Assembly: GCA_036389395.1 (NCBI GenBank)
Contig: DASVPY010000039.1
Coordinates: 44,430 to 108,429, forward strand
Origin: QHXQ01 sp036389395
GTDB lineage: Bacteria > Acidobacteriota > Blastocatellia > Pyrinomonadales > Pyrinomonadaceae
DNA length: 64,000 nt
Direction of reading: 5' to 3'
The position numbers and the translations under genes are program-made. Positions 1-7,205 of the stretch are shown in pieces; the stretch's first letter is position 1; each line of letters opens with the position of its first letter. The notes under the pieces were generated by a model. It was not told the origin of the DNA. It worked only from the letters and a program-made list of their open reading frames with translations, and made no database searches.

Positions 1-62
1 CGCCGCGCCGCGCCGCGCACGCGTGTGCGCCGAACCCCGAACCTGAGAGGAGTTTAAGACCT

Positions 63-803
63 ATGTTCAGAAGTGGCCGCAGCAACCGACCCGAACAGGC
101 CGACAACGAGCCGACCCCGCGAGCGCCCCAGCCCGCGCCGCCGCCGAACGATTACGCGCCCGCGCCCCCGCCGCCGCCCACGCTCGCCGCCCCGACGCCC
201 GCCGCGCAGCCGACCACGCCGCCGCGCGCCGTCTCCGAGACCGAGTCCTTGGCGCGCGACATCAAGGACGGCTCTGTCGGCGGCTTCGTCGGCGTCCACA
301 GCGCGCTCACGGGCGAGGCCAACTTCCGTGGTATGCTGCGCGTGGACGGGCGCGTCTCGGGCCGCGTCACGTCGCAGGACGGCACGCTCATCGTCAGCGC
401 GGGCGGGCAGGTGGACGCCGACATCGAAGTGGCCGTCGCCAAGATCAACGGCACGGTCAACGGCGACATACGCGCGCGCGACCGCATCGAGTTCGGCCGC
501 ACGGCGCGCGTGACCGGCAACATCCAGACGCCCGCCCTCGTCATCGAGCAAGGCGCGATCTTCGAGGGCGGTTGCCGCATGAGCGCGGCCGCCGCCAAGC
601 CCGCGCCGGCCGAGAAGCCCGCCGCCGCAGCGTCAACGGCTGCCGGCGGCAACGGCGCGACCAAGCCGGCCAAACCCGCGCCGCCCGCCGCGCCGCAACC
701 CGCCGCACCGCGGCCCGCCGCACCGCCGGCCGCCGTGACGCCGGCCGCGCCCGCGCCGGCCGAGGCGGCGGTTAAGACCGAGCGGGAGGGCGCGCGGCTA
801 TGA
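63..803 (+). CDS. Bactofilin (polymer-forming cytoskeletal protein)
   Basis: Bactofilins polymerise without nucleotide into filaments that position cell-envelope and morphogenetic machinery in the cytoplasm or at the inner membrane. The conserved DUF583 beta-helix core lies at about residues 73-175, with the repeating hydrophobic/glycine pattern (FRGMLRVDGRVSG, ADIEVAVAKINGTVNGDI). It is flanked by a Pro/Ala-rich N-terminal tail (about 10-65) and a long Ala/Pro-rich C-terminal tail (about 176-246), longer than in many family members. The ATG at 63 follows a good ribosome site, AGGAG. The stop overlaps the next start by four bases (ATGA), so the two genes are probably translationally coupled. 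Family assignment is firm; the cellular role here is inferred. Confidence 0.9.
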   Translation: MFRSGRSNRPEQADNEPTPRAPQPAPPPNDYAPAPPPPPTLAAPTPAAQPTTPPRAVSETESLARDIKDGSVGGFVGVHSALTGEANFRGMLRVDGRVSGRVTSQDGTLIVSAGGQVDADIEVAVAKINGTVNGDIRARDRIEFGRTARVTGNIQTPALVIEQGAIFEGGCRMSAAAAKPAPAEKPAAAASTAAGGNGATKPAKPAPPAAPQPAAPRPAAPPAAVTPAAPAPAEAAVKTEREGARL

Positions 804-1081
804 GTCGCGCGCGGCAGTTGGACGCGTGGGCGAGTGAGGGGGGGCGAGTGACTGAGGAGCAGGCGTTTCGTGAGCGCGAGTGCGTCCACCGCGGGCAGGG
901 CGCGGCGGGCGAGTTCTACCGGGGCACGACCTACGTGCAGTGGCTCAAGCGGCTCAAGGCGGCCGCCGCCGCCGACTTCGCCGCCCGCGTCACGCCCTTC
1001 TTCTGGGCCGACGCCGCGCAGATTCGCGTCTGGCTCTGCCACGCCTGCGCCGCCGAACTGCAACAGCAAGCCGGCGACTGA
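800..1081 (+). CDS. Small hypothetical protein coupled to bactofilin
   Basis: A 93-residue protein I do not recognise. Its start overlaps the bactofilin stop (ATGA), which supports co-expression. It has a possible metal site: one Cys near residue 28 (RECVHRG) and a WLCHACAAEL motif near the C-terminus (CxxC with a neighbouring His). No signal peptide or membrane segment is visible. The reading frame keeps the high-GC third-position bias of the neighbours. A cytoplasmic partner of the bactofilin is possible but only inferred from position. Confidence 0.6.
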   Translation: MSRARQLDAWASEGGRVTEEQAFRERECVHRGQGAAGEFYRGTTYVQWLKRLKAAAAADFAARVTPFFWADAAQIRVWLCHACAAELQQQAGD

Positions 1082-1163
1082 GGCGCTTACGCCGAGAGCG
1101 CGCAAGTCGCAGCCGGGAGCGCGCCAGCGCGAATAAGAAGAAGCGGCGGCTCTCAACGAAGAA

Positions 1164-1242
1164 GCGGCGGCACTCAACGTTGAGTGCCGCCGCAAACTTT
1201 TTAAGCGTGCGTCAGCACGCTTTGGCGGGCAGGGATGCCCGC
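1164..1242. terminator. Three stacked hairpins between convergent genes
   Basis: A perfect 30-bp palindrome at 1164-1193 (arms GCGGCGGCACTCAAC and its complement) is followed by AAACTTTTTAAG. Then come a 7-bp stem with 4-nt loop (AGCGTGC/GCACGCT, 1204-1221) and another at 1225-1242 (GCGGGCA/TGCCCGC). They lie between the plus-strand gene ending at 1081 and the minus-strand gene ending at 1259. Bidirectional termination is the likely role. The last two hairpins resemble a dispersed intergenic element. Confidence 0.65.
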
Positions 1243-1258
1243 GCTCCCGGCATGAGGT

Positions 1259-3676
1259 TCAAGCCCAGAGGCCGGGGATCGTGTTGGCGCAGGCGGGGCA
1301 GCGGCCGTCTCTGGTGACGCGCACCTGCTTGATGAGGTAGCCGTGGCGCTCGACGAGCAGCGCGTCGCAGGCGGGGCAGAAGGTGTGCTCCCAGCGCCCG
1401 ACGCGGCCGGGCAGGTTGCCGGCGTAGACGTAACGCAAGCCGGCCGCGCGCCCCAACTCGCACGCGCGCACGAGCTGCTCGGCGGTCGTATTCGCGTTCT
1501 CCGTCATGTGATAGTCCTGGTGGAAGGCGGTCACGTGCCAGGGGATGTCGGGCGAGACGGAGGCGATGAAGTCGGCGGCGCGCTTAAGCTCGTCCTCCGA
1601 GTCGTTGAAGCCGGGGATGACGAGCGTCACGATCTCCTCCCAGAAGCCGCGCTCGTGCACCATCCTGACCGTCTCTAAAATGTTGTCCACCACGCCGCCC
1701 AACTGCCTATAGCTGCGGTCGCTCATCGTCTTCAGATCGATCTTGTAGCAGTCCGTCCACGGGCGCAGGTAGTCCAACACCTGCGGCGTCGCGTTCCCGT
1801 TCGAGATGAACGCCGTCTTAAACCCCTCGGGCTTCGCCTTTTGGAAAACCTCGACCGCCCACTCCGCCGTGATCAGCGGCTCGTTATAACTCGACCCCAC
1901 CAGCGCAGCCCCATACGCCTTCGCCAGCGCCACCAACCGCTCAGAGGACACGATCTGCGGGCGCACGCCCGCTGAGTCATCGCGTAGAGTTTGCGAGGTC
2001 AACCAATTTTGACAGTTCGACACTGAGAAGAAACCGGCCAGGTAGTTGTGTTCCTCTTCCACCTCCATGTTGTAAACGTCGCCGTCGAAATCAACGAAGG
2101 AAATCTCGCGCACCGGGAGCAGATAAAAATTCTCCGTCTCGACCACGTGCCGCGCCGCGGGGTTGTGCTCATACCAGACGACCGTGTACTGGTGCGGCGC
2201 GCGCTTGACCGCGCGGCCCTGTATGAAGCCGTCCGGCGACATCGCCGCGTCGTAGACGGAGGGCAGGTGACCCAGCTTCAGCGCCAGCCACGCGACGCCG
2301 TAAGCCAGTTCGCGCGAGACGGTCGTGACGCTGATCTTCCCGTTCGGGTAACGGTGACCGTCGCCGGCAACGTAAGCGTCGAGGAAGGCCTGCGCGACGT
2401 GCCGGTGCGCGTCGAATAGCATTTGCGGCACGCGCTTCTCGCCCGAACGCTTGCCCGCCAAAGCTTGAAACAAGAGCGCGGCGGAGGATTTGTTAACCGC
2501 GACGGCCAGCGCGGTCGGGCGGCGCACCCGCGCCGCTTTGACCCGCAGGCATTTCGCCAGCAGCCGGATCACTTCGTCAACCAGCGCCGCCTCCGTATGA
2601 CCGAAGCTGAAGTTGAGGACGTGGCTGTTCGGGCGCGTCCTGTCGCTGCACACGGAGCCTTCGGCGCAATAAAAACCGAGCAGCCGCGCCACGTCTTCGT
2701 CCAGCGGGAGCGCGCGTGGTATGCCCGGCCGGCGCTCGTTCGGAAAGCGCAGCGAGTCGGCGTCGAGTAGCGCCCCGCTCGTGCGCGCGTCCTGCGCCCG
2801 CCCGCGCGCCAGCTTGCTCCGTACGTGGCGGATGTACGAAGCGTCTTTGCCCAGGCGCGCGCCGATCTCGCGGGACGTTTCGCCGCGCGCCGTGGCCGCG
2901 CCGATCTCGCGGCGCAGGTCGGCGGACAGACCCCACGGCACACGGTAAGTGACCTGATGCCCGCGCAACGTCTCCGCGGTATCGATCAACTGCGCCGACG
3001 AGAAACTGTAGCGGCGCGGGATCGCCAGGTAGTGCTTGTCCGTTAGGGCTTGGGCCTGCGTCGGCGCGGGGGGCGCGTTAACGTCGGCCGTGGCATAGAC
3101 GCGGTGATCGGGCGTGCAGCGTAGCGCGGGCAGGTAGTAGGGGCGGACGACCGCAAGCCGGCCGCGGTACGTGTGCTTGAAGACGCCGCGCACCCGGCGT
3201 AACGCGCCCGACGCCGTTACCGCGCGCAGGTTTTCCGGGAACGCGATCTGGGCGTCCGGTTGCGGCTCGACGTGTTGCGCAAGGTCGAAGACCTCCGCGA
3301 ACGTCAGCGGGCCGCGGTCGGTGACGACGACCGTGTCGCCGGTGAAGCAGTAGGCGCAGTGGAGGTCGCAGCCGAGCATGCCGAAGGTGAGGGTGTCGGA
3401 GCCGGGGAGGACGTGGAAGAAGGGCTTCTTCTCGGTGGGGTCGCAGGCGAGGGCGGCGACGTAGTTGGTGGGCACGAGGAGGCGGCCGCCCTCGTTGTAG
3501 CGCACCTTGCAGATGCCGCGCTTGCCCGGCTTGATCAGGCAGCGGTGACCGCACGCGTAGCAGCGCAACGCGTCGTCCGGCAGGTGCTCGATCAACTCGG
3601 CCGCGCCCTCGGTCGTCAACTCGTCCAAGACTGCGGCGAGCGATTTCGCCTTCGCGCCCAACGGCATAAGCTTCAA
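1259..3676 (-). CDS. amrS: AmmeMemoRadiSam-type radical SAM enzyme AmrS, with in-frame intein
   Basis: The 805-residue precursor is a PflA-like radical SAM enzyme of the AmmeMemoRadiSam group, interrupted by an intein. The N-terminal extein (1-109) has paired cysteines (CYACGHRC, GICKVRYNEGG) and GCDLHCAY. The C-terminal extein resumes at residue 555 with CQNWLTSQ. Joining the two restores the cluster motif CxxxCxxC (GCDLHCAYCQNW) and a 360-residue enzyme of normal length. Two CPAC motifs near the C-terminus look like a zinc site. Activity therefore depends on protein splicing, because the third cluster cysteine is the +1 splicing residue. The AmmeMemoRadiSam partners are not nearby. The substrate of this family member cannot be read from the sequence. 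Confidence 0.93.
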   Translation of the reverse strand: MKLMPLGAKAKSLAAVLDELTTEGAAELIEHLPDDALRCYACGHRCLIKPGKRGICKVRYNEGGRLLVPTNYVAALACDPTEKKPFFHVLPGSDTLTFGMLGCDLHCAYCFTGDTVVVTDRGPLTFAEVFDLAQHVEPQPDAQIAFPENLRAVTASGALRRVRGVFKHTYRGRLAVVRPYYLPALRCTPDHRVYATADVNAPPAPTQAQALTDKHYLAIPRRYSFSSAQLIDTAETLRGHQVTYRVPWGLSADLRREIGAATARGETSREIGARLGKDASYIRHVRSKLARGRAQDARTSGALLDADSLRFPNERRPGIPRALPLDEDVARLLGFYCAEGSVCSDRTRPNSHVLNFSFGHTEAALVDEVIRLLAKCLRVKAARVRRPTALAVAVNKSSAALLFQALAGKRSGEKRVPQMLFDAHRHVAQAFLDAYVAGDGHRYPNGKISVTTVSRELAYGVAWLALKLGHLPSVYDAAMSPDGFIQGRAVKRAPHQYTVVWYEHNPAARHVVETENFYLLPVREISFVDFDGDVYNMEVEEEHNYLAGFFSVSNCQNWLTSQTLRDDSAGVRPQIVSSERLVALAKAYGAALVGSSYNEPLITAEWAVEVFQKAKPEGFKTAFISNGNATPQVLDYLRPWTDCYKIDLKTMSDRSYRQLGGVVDNILETVRMVHERGFWEEIVTLVIPGFNDSEDELKRAADFIASVSPDIPWHVTAFHQDYHMTENANTTAEQLVRACELGRAAGLRYVYAGNLPGRVGRWEHTFCPACDALLVERHGYLIKQVRVTRDGRCPACANTIPGLWA
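2015..3349 (-). mobile_element. Intein with LAGLIDADG homing endonuclease and helix-turn-helix insert
   Basis: A 445-residue in-frame element occupying residues 110-554 of AmrS. Block A is CFTGDTVVVTDRG. Block B is around LRCTPDHRVYA (TxxH variant TPDH). The endonuclease motifs are LLGFYCAEGSV and FLDAYVAGDGHR. Blocks F/G are VYNMEVEEEHNYLAG and FFSVSN followed by +1 Cys. Splicing residues Cys1, terminal Asn554 and Cys+1 are all present. The penultimate residue is Ser instead of the usual His, a known but less common variant. Residues about 256-292 (TSREIGARLGKDASYI) look like a helix-turn-helix between the splicing domain and the endonuclease. The endonuclease aspartates (D438 region) appear intact, but the first motif has Glu (AEG) instead of Asp. 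Confidence 0.93.
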
Positions 3677-3680
3677 CCTC

Positions 3681-3727
3681 TCTTAAGCCGGCGCTCGTTA
3701 CAACCTTCTTAAGCCGGCGCTCGTTAC
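3681..3727. repeat. 21-bp direct duplication upstream of amrS
   Basis: Two copies of TCTTAAGCCGGCGCTCGTTAC, at 3681-3701 and 3707-3727, form a 26-bp tandem unit. It fills the space between the amrS start and the stop codon of the upstream small gene; the second copy covers that stop codon. Confidence 0.85.
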
Positions 3728-3936
3728 GGCTTGAGTTTACTGTTCTTCAGTTGTTCCCAAGCGTCCCTGATCTCGGCGGGGAGGTCGCCGGGCAGCGTCT
3801 CGACCGGGACGCCGTGCTCGGCGCAGAAGGCGCGCCAGAGTAGAAAGCGCGTGTCGAACTGCCCGGTCTGGTCGGAGATTTTGTTGGGCACGACAGGTTT
3901 GTCGGCGGAGTTCTTCTCGGCCACGGCTGGACTCAA
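3724..3936 (-). CDS. Small hypothetical protein (70 aa)
   Basis: A short acidic/basic protein (VPNKISDQTGQFDTRF, LPAEIRDAWEQLKNSK) with no recognised family. The longest frame starts at TTG (3936) behind a GAGGGG stretch; an internal GTG (Val5) is an alternative. It is co-directional with amrS and about 50 bp upstream of it. No signal peptide or membrane helix is seen. The helical C-terminus suggests a small folded protein, and coding potential is moderate. Confidence 0.45.
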   Translation of the reverse strand: MSPAVAEKNSADKPVVPNKISDQTGQFDTRFLLWRAFCAEHGVPVETLPGDLPAEIRDAWEQLKNSKLKP

Positions 3937-4062
3937 GCCCCCTCGTTCTCTTCAGGTTCAGCGTTGGGAGATTTTGCGCCGCGGCCATTGTAGCAAGTTT
4001 CGGCGGCGCGCGCCGAGGCGGGGTGTGGGTCAGCGTGCGGTTGAGAGGAACGAGCGGCCGGT

Positions 4063-4127
4063 TTCACACAGAGGGCACAGAGGTCACACGGAGGACACAG
4101 AAGAAAGGCTGATCTCAAATTTGAGAT
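4063..4127. repeat. CACAGAGG-type intergenic repeat arm plus palindrome
   Basis: A single arm of CACAGAGGGCACAGAGG-type units (4069-4104) is followed by the palindrome ATCTCAAATTTGAGAT at 4112-4127, just beyond the anti-sigma factor stop. The complementary arm seen at other loci is absent here. Confidence 0.7.
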
Positions 4128-4140
4128 TTGAAATGTGACA

Positions 4141-5067
4141 TCAACTCTTCAGGTACATCTGCCCGGTGGGCGCGGTCGCGCCGGCCTGCGGTTCGAGCGT
4201 GACGGCGAAGCCTTGGGCGTGTCGCCCCTGCGGCGGAATCTGCTCGCGCAACTCGGCGTGCCCGGCCGCGTCGGTGGTGAAGACGCCGCCGGGGAGCGGC
4301 CGGCCGTCGGCGAGGAACCAGAGCTGGTACGCCTTGCCGGGGGGCGGGGCGGGCAAGCCGGCGGCGACGAAGAGGGCGCGGCCCGTGTGCTCGTCGTAGG
4401 TCAGGCGGGCGTGCGCGGCGCGCGCGGCGGCCGTGCCGGCGAGTTCCGTCGTGTGCGCGTCGGGCGCGGCGAGCAGGTCGCGCTCGGCGCGGACTGTGGC
4501 GAGCGTCTGCTGCGTCTCGTGCAGGCGTTGCCCGGCGCGCGTCAACTCGACTTGCAAGCGCCGGTCGCGCGTGTAGAGCAGGGCGGCGACGGCGAGCGCG
4601 GCGATGGTGACGGAGGCGGCGAGCGTGCCGAGGACGGCGAGCGTGCGCGCGCGCGTCAGCCCGCGCCGCGCGAACGGCAGCACGTTCGCCGCCGGATTCG
4701 CTCCGGCGACAGGCTGCGCGGCGGACGGCGACGTGACGGCGGCGGGTTGAACGGCTTCGGGCGGCGTCATCACGGCTTCGGGCGGCGTCATCGTCGCGCC
4801 CGGCGCGCCGTTGGGGGCGTCGGCGGCGGGGCGGGGCGTCTGGGGCGTGGCCTTGAGTTGGGCGAGCAGGCGTGCGCGTGTGTCGGGCGCGGGTTCGACG
4901 GGGGCGGAGGCGTGCGCGAGCGTGGCGGCGGCGGCGCGCAACTCGGCCAACTCGGCGCGGCACTCTGGGCAGGCGGCCAGGTGCGCGTCGAGCGCGCGCG
5001 CTTCGGCGGCGTCGAGCGCGTCGAGCGCGTAGGCGGCCAGTTGCTCCTTGTACTCGGCGTGCGTCAT
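4141..5067 (-). CDS. Zinc-type anti-sigma factor with RskA-like C-terminal domain
   Basis: A membrane-anchored anti-sigma factor of 308 residues, expected to hold the adjacent ECF sigma factor inactive at the inner membrane. The N-terminal helical domain carries the ZAS motif HxxxCxxC (H29, C33, C36, in HLAACPECRAEL). A Pro/Ala-rich linker leads to one transmembrane helix (LAVLGTLAASVTIAALAVAA, about 165-190). An extracytoplasmic RskA-type domain follows (YQLWFLADGRPLPGGVF). The start ATG at 5067 overlaps the sigma stop by one base (TGATG), so the pair is coupled. The longer frame to 5418 has no support. Confidence 0.9.
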   Translation of the reverse strand: MTHAEYKEQLAAYALDALDAAEARALDAHLAACPECRAELAELRAAAATLAHASAPVEPAPDTRARLLAQLKATPQTPRPAADAPNGAPGATMTPPEAVMTPPEAVQPAAVTSPSAAQPVAGANPAANVLPFARRGLTRARTLAVLGTLAASVTIAALAVAALLYTRDRRLQVELTRAGQRLHETQQTLATVRAERDLLAAPDAHTTELAGTAAARAAHARLTYDEHTGRALFVAAGLPAPPPGKAYQLWFLADGRPLPGGVFTTDAAGHAELREQIPPQGRHAQGFAVTLEPQAGATAPTGQMYLKS

Positions 5068-5699
5068 CAAAGCCCTAAGCCCGCGCTCAGGAACTGCTCG
5101 CGTAGCAACTCGCGCAGCTTGATCAGACCCGACCTCATGCGCGTCTTGATCGTGCCGAGCGGCTGGTTCAGGCGCGCGGCGATTTCGGACTGCGTCAGCC
5201 CTTCGTAATAGGCCAGCAAGAGCGCCCGTCGCTGTTCCTCCGGCAGCCGCGCCAGCGCGGCCAGCACCACGGCGCGCTGCTCCGAGTGCAGCACGTCGTC
5301 GCTCGCGTCCGACGGCTCGTCTCTGACTTCGCGCTGCGCGGCTTGGGTGGCGCGGGTGCGCGCGTCGAGGGCGCGCAAGCGGTCTATGGCGCGACTGCGG
5401 GCGAGCGTCACGAGCCACGTGAAGCCGCGCCCGCGGGCCTCGTCGAAGTCGGCGGCCCGCCGCCAGACCTGGACGAACACGTCCTGTAAAACGTCCTCCG
5501 CCTCCTGGCGGTCGTGCAATATACGGAGCAGTAAGCCGAGCAGGATGGCGCTGTAGCGATCATAGAGCGTGGCGAGCGCCGGCTCGTCGCCGCGCGCGAC
5601 CGCGTGCAGCAGGTCTGTGTCGGAAGGCTGGGCGCTGTCGGCAGGAGCCACGGGAGAAGCAGTGGTCAGTGGTCGGTGGTCAGTGGGAAGACAGTTCAA
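5067..5699 (-). CDS. ECF RNA polymerase sigma factor (SigK-like)
   Basis: Region 2 (DTDLLHAVARGDEPALATLY, with DVLQDVFVQVWRR) and region 4 (LPEEQRRALLLAYYEGLTQS, then GTIKTRMRSGLIKLRELL) are complete, giving a group IV sigma factor controlled by the downstream anti-sigma factor. The start is uncertain. The longest frame begins at a TTG (5699) and its first 13 or so residues (NCLPTDHRPLTTA) are encoded by an intergenic heptamer repeat. A GTG at 5651 would give a protein starting just before region 2. Neither start has a convincing ribosome site. The 3' end overlaps the anti-sigma start. Confidence 0.9.
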   Translation of the reverse strand: MNCLPTDHRPLTTASPVAPADSAQPSDTDLLHAVARGDEPALATLYDRYSAILLGLLLRILHDRQEAEDVLQDVFVQVWRRAADFDEARGRGFTWLVTLARSRAIDRLRALDARTRATQAAQREVRDEPSDASDDVLHSEQRAVVLAALARLPEEQRRALLLAYYEGLTQSEIAARLNQPLGTIKTRMRSGLIKLRELLREQFLSAGLGL

Positions 5700-5790
5700 A
5701 GTTCAAGGTTCAACGTTCAAGGTTGGTCGGACGTTGAACCTTGAACTTTGAACCTTGAACTTTGAACTCTTAACTGACCACCGACCACTG
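5660..5790. repeat. Compound heptamer hairpin (GGTCAGT outside, GTTCAAG inside)
   Basis: The outer arms are built from GGTCAGT/GGTCGGT units (5660-5686) and their complement (5773-5790). Nested inside are GTTCAAG/GTTCAAC units (5694-5724) facing TTGAACC/TTGAACT units (5733-5768). Two unit families are therefore nested in one spacer. The element overlaps the proposed 5' end of the sigma gene and ends a few bases before the aldolase stop codon. Confidence 0.9.
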
Positions 5791-5793
5791 CCT

Positions 5794-6894
5794 TTAAGCG
5801 ACGGTGATCGAGTCGTCGAGGTAAACGTCCTGGATGGTTTGCAGGAGCGCCGCGCCCTCGTCCATGGGGCGCTGGAACGCCTTGCGCCCGGAGATGAGAC
5901 CCATGCCGCCGCCGCGCTTGTTGATGACGGCGGTGCGGACGGCCTCGGCCAAGTCGCTCGCGCCCTTCGACTCGCCGCCCGAGTTGATCAGCCCGCAGCG
6001 CCCCATGTAGCAGTTCGCCACCTGGTAGCGGACGAGGTCAATCGGGTTGTCGGTCGTCAGCTCGTCGTAAATCTTCGGGCTGGTCTTGCCGTAGGACGAG
6101 CCGCCCATGTTGAGCGCGTTGAAGCCGCCGTTGTTGGTCGGCAGCTTCTGCTTGATGATGTCGGCCTGGATGGTGCAGCCGAGGTGGTTGGCCTGCCCCG
6201 TCAGGTCGGCCGAGGTGTGGAAGTCGCCTTCCTTGGTCTTGAACGACGGGTTGCGCAGGTAGCACCAGAGGATCGTGGCCATGCCGAGTTCGTGCGCGTA
6301 GGCGAACGCTTCGGCGATGTCCACGAGTTGGCGCGTGGACTCTTCCGAGCCGAAGTAGATCGTCGCGCCGACCGCGACCGCGCCCATGTCGTGCGACTCG
6401 TCAATCGTGCCGAACAAGACCTGGTCGAACTTGTTGGGGTAGCTGAGCAACTCGTTGTGGTTGATCTTGACGACGAAGGGAATCTTGTGCGCGTACTTGC
6501 GCGCGACGATGCCGAGCACGCCGAAGGTCGAGGCGACGGCGTTGCAGCCGCCCTCAATCGCCAGGCGGACGATGTTCTCGGGGTCGAAGTAGATCGGGTT
6601 CGGCGCGAAGGAAGAGCCGGCCGAGTGCTCGATGCCCTGATCGACGGGCAGGATCGAGAGGTAGCCGGAGCCGGCGAGCCGCCCCGTGTCGAAGAGCGTC
6701 TGGAGCGAGCGCAGCACGCGCGGGCTGCGATCCGAGCTTGACCAGACGCGATCCACGAAGTCGGGGCCGGGCAGTTGGATCTGATCTTTGGGGATCGTGT
6801 TCGAGGTGTAGTCGAGCAGCGCGCGCGCGTCCGCGCCGAGCAGCTCTTCGACGCGGCCCGCGGCCGCGCCCTCACGCTTCAGTTCGGTGGCCAT
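5794..6894 (-). CDS. fbaB: Class I fructose-bisphosphate aldolase (DhnA/FbaB family)
   Basis: Cytoplasmic glycolytic/gluconeogenic enzyme cleaving fructose 1,6-bisphosphate into dihydroxyacetone phosphate and glyceraldehyde 3-phosphate through a lysine Schiff base. The 366-residue protein has the family landmarks ILPVDQGIEHSAG, VVKINHNELLSY, AVGATIYFGSEES, GQANHLGCTIQADIIKQKLP and a glycine-rich phosphate-binding end (GLINSGGES, GGGMGLISGRKAF). The ATG at 6894 is chosen because GGAGG lies 11 nt upstream (complement at 6906-6910); the open frame extends further but without a site. It is a single gene, with heptamer repeats beyond its stop. The alternative names fda and aroA'-like are less likely. 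Confidence 0.9.
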   Translation of the reverse strand: MATELKREGAAAGRVEELLGADARALLDYTSNTIPKDQIQLPGPDFVDRVWSSSDRSPRVLRSLQTLFDTGRLAGSGYLSILPVDQGIEHSAGSSFAPNPIYFDPENIVRLAIEGGCNAVASTFGVLGIVARKYAHKIPFVVKINHNELLSYPNKFDQVLFGTIDESHDMGAVAVGATIYFGSEESTRQLVDIAEAFAYAHELGMATILWCYLRNPSFKTKEGDFHTSADLTGQANHLGCTIQADIIKQKLPTNNGGFNALNMGGSSYGKTSPKIYDELTTDNPIDLVRYQVANCYMGRCGLINSGGESKGASDLAEAVRTAVINKRGGGMGLISGRKAFQRPMDEGAALLQTIQDVYLDDSITVA

Positions 6895-7069
6895 GTCAGT
6901 TGAATCCTCCAGAAGTATCGAATAGGCGCGCTGGAAAACTTGCCTTGGCGCGGGAAAGGCGTGGCGCGGATTATAGCAGGCAAAGGGCCGCGCGCCAACG
7001 TCGAGCCGGCCGCGGCGCGTGCGCTCCCGGCGCGCGCCGAATTTGGCGCGCCCGTACTGATTTTTGAAC

Positions 7070-7098
7070 TTGTCAACCAATCCCCGGTTCGCTAAACT
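7070..7098 (+). promoter_or_regulatory. Sigma70-type promoter for the DUF3857 genes
   Basis: TTGTCA (7070-7075), 17-nt spacer, TAAACT (7093-7098), about 110 bp upstream of the ATG at 7206. It lies in the divergent spacer with the aldolase gene; nothing else was recognised in 6895-7205. Confidence 0.5.
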
Positions 7099-7205
7099 CT
7101 CACGCCGTTGCAACCCGACCGCGTCCGCCTCGCGGCGCGTCCGCCACCGTAACAGTGTTTTACCGTCCAGCCCCTCGCTGCGACTCACGAAAGGTTAAGT
7201 TCCCC

